Shown: positions 5,355 to 5,655 of the stretch, piece by piece | Layout: each line of letters begins with the position of its first letter | Position numbering within the stretch: position 1 is the stretch's first letter | From: UBA2108 sp002713215 | GTDB lineage: Bacteria; Bacteroidota; Bacteroidia; Flavobacteriales_G; Salibacteraceae | Length of the DNA stretch: 5,655 nt | Direction of reading: 5' to 3' | Assembly: GCA_937891015.1 (NCBI GenBank) | Contig: CALAPY010000075.1 | Span: forward strand, 1 to 5,655 | Program-made: the position numbers and the translations under genes | Notes under the pieces: model-generated | Databases searched by the model: none | What the model was told of the DNA's origin: nothing | What the model saw: only the letters and a program-made list of their open reading frames with translations

Positions 5355-5655
5355 CTTAGATTAAATAGAACTATGTCCCACAAAGACAAAACAATAAGGC
5401 TCTACGCCTTACACCCTACTTAACTTGCTTGCAAAAATACCAATAGTCTTGCGCATTGGAGCAAGCCAATCGACAATTCCATTTATTAAGAAACATAATT
5501 TATAAATCGGAGCCACTCCGACAGTTGGTTGTTCATTGTCTCCTTTCCTTCTCAGCCATTAGGTCGGGAAACATCCCGTGTCCTGAGCGAAGTCGAAGGG
5601 CACTCCTTTAGACTTGCAAAGGAAGTTATTGATATCTTGAAATTATAATTAAAAA
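5355..5655. other. 300-base right-end region without a convincing gene
   Basis: It holds the short hairpins listed for the candidate leftward transcript, one dispersed palindromic word (5582-5600) and an AT-rich end (about 5624-5655) that could include a promoter on either strand. No frame longer than about 50 codons with a credible start is present on either strand. Confidence 0.6.
5582..5600 (+). repeat. Dispersed palindromic word CCTGAGCGAAGTCGAAGGG
   Basis: This 19-base word, seen as CCCTTCGACTTCGCTCAGG on the other strand, is of the same type as 5268-5287 and, from general knowledge, one of the commonest intergenic words in Bacteroidota. It is followed at once by the TCCTTT/AAAGGA hairpin. 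It carries internal CTTCG/CGAAG symmetry. Confidence 0.65.

Larger units (their letters stand above)
5331..5623 (-). ncRNA. Candidate - strand structured transcript ending at the 5331-5354 terminator
   Basis: Reading leftwards there is a chain of short perfect hairpins: TCCTTT/AAAGGA (5604-5609/5618-5623), CGGG/CCCG (5565-5568/5575-5578), CGGAG/CTCCG (5508-5512/5516-5520), ATTGG/CCAAT (5455-5459/5466-5470), TAAGGC/GCCTTA (5395-5400/5406-5411), then the terminator. Only tiny frames exist on this strand: a 16-codon frame starting at 5536 after AAAGGAG, and an ATG-less 49-codon frame at 5409-5558. A stand-alone small RNA is one reading. Another is the 3' tail of a gene beyond the right edge, or a decayed dispersed element. 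The right-hand limit is arbitrary, and no RNA family is recognised. Confidence 0.25.

Noticed and set aside
5395..5411. A CRISPR-type repeat, given the recurring TAAGGC/GCCTTA arms
   Set aside because: The copies are not regularly spaced units of 23-40 bases, there are no spacers of even length, and no cas genes are present.
5409..5558. A 49-codon - strand frame without an early start, and a 16-codon ATG frame at 5486-5536 after AAAGGAG
   Set aside because: Both are short, they overlap in different frames, and the region is full of hairpins. I cannot tell decayed coding DNA from chance.
5552..5653. A - strand frame open to the right edge (33 codons to a TGA)
   Set aside because: Its translation is largely the dispersed word at 5582-5600 read through, and it has no domain-like features, so it is probably not the end of an off-window gene.
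1..5655. tRNA, rRNA, tmRNA or RNase P RNA genes
   Set aside because: I found no cloverleaf with a T-loop GTTCRAAT-type box and no conserved rRNA, tmRNA or RNase P landmarks on either strand by eye.

Overview
The window looks like chromosomal DNA of a Bacteroidota bacterium (a flavobacterial or cytophagal type). Two of its four genes encode secreted proteins that end in a C-terminal sorting domain of the type IX secretion system (T9SS), which is confined to this phylum. A promoter-like site of the flavobacterial form TTG-N20-TAnnTTTG lies upstream of the third gene. The intergenic DNA also carries short palindromic words of the kind common in Bacteroidota genomes (CACTGAGCGTAGCCGAAGTG and CCTGAGCGAAGTCGAAGGG).

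Layout from left to right. (1) Positions 1-1385, + strand: the 3' part of a large secreted repeat protein whose start lies off the left edge, with about 70-residue Cys-containing repeats and a T9SS sorting domain. (2) Positions 1390-1845, - strand: a DinB/YfiT-like putative metal-dependent enzyme, convergent with gene 1 and separated by 4 bases. (3) Positions 2028-3044, - strand: a TIR-domain protein with a WxxxE catalytic-type motif and an unrecognised helical C-terminal half. It is clearly AT-richer than the right-hand gene and is the accessory, possibly anti-phage, gene of the window. (4) Positions 3045-3741: about 700 bases without a convincing gene but with unusual structure. This includes a likely TIR promoter, a cluster of AACTAAGG motifs repeated exactly every 21 bp inside nested palindromes, and a 116-base near-continuous hairpin whose G-U pairs fit only a + strand RNA. 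(5) Positions 3742-5178, + strand: a signal-peptide-bearing, seven-repeat beta-propeller-like protein with a T9SS sorting domain. (6) Positions 5179-5655: repeat-rich intergenic DNA with a strong intrinsic terminator oriented for the - strand, preceded on that strand by a series of short hairpins.

No operon joins all the genes. The two T9SS cargo proteins are independent surface or extracellular proteins. The TIR gene and dinB-like gene share a direction but are separated by 182 bases and need not be co-transcribed. The most interesting material is the TIR gene with its structured upstream region and the possible RNAs at 3552-3667 (+) and 5331-5623 (-). No established defence system (Thoeris, CBASS, Pycsar, retron) can be assembled from the genes visible here. 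All calls come from reading the sequence by eye; no homology search was run.
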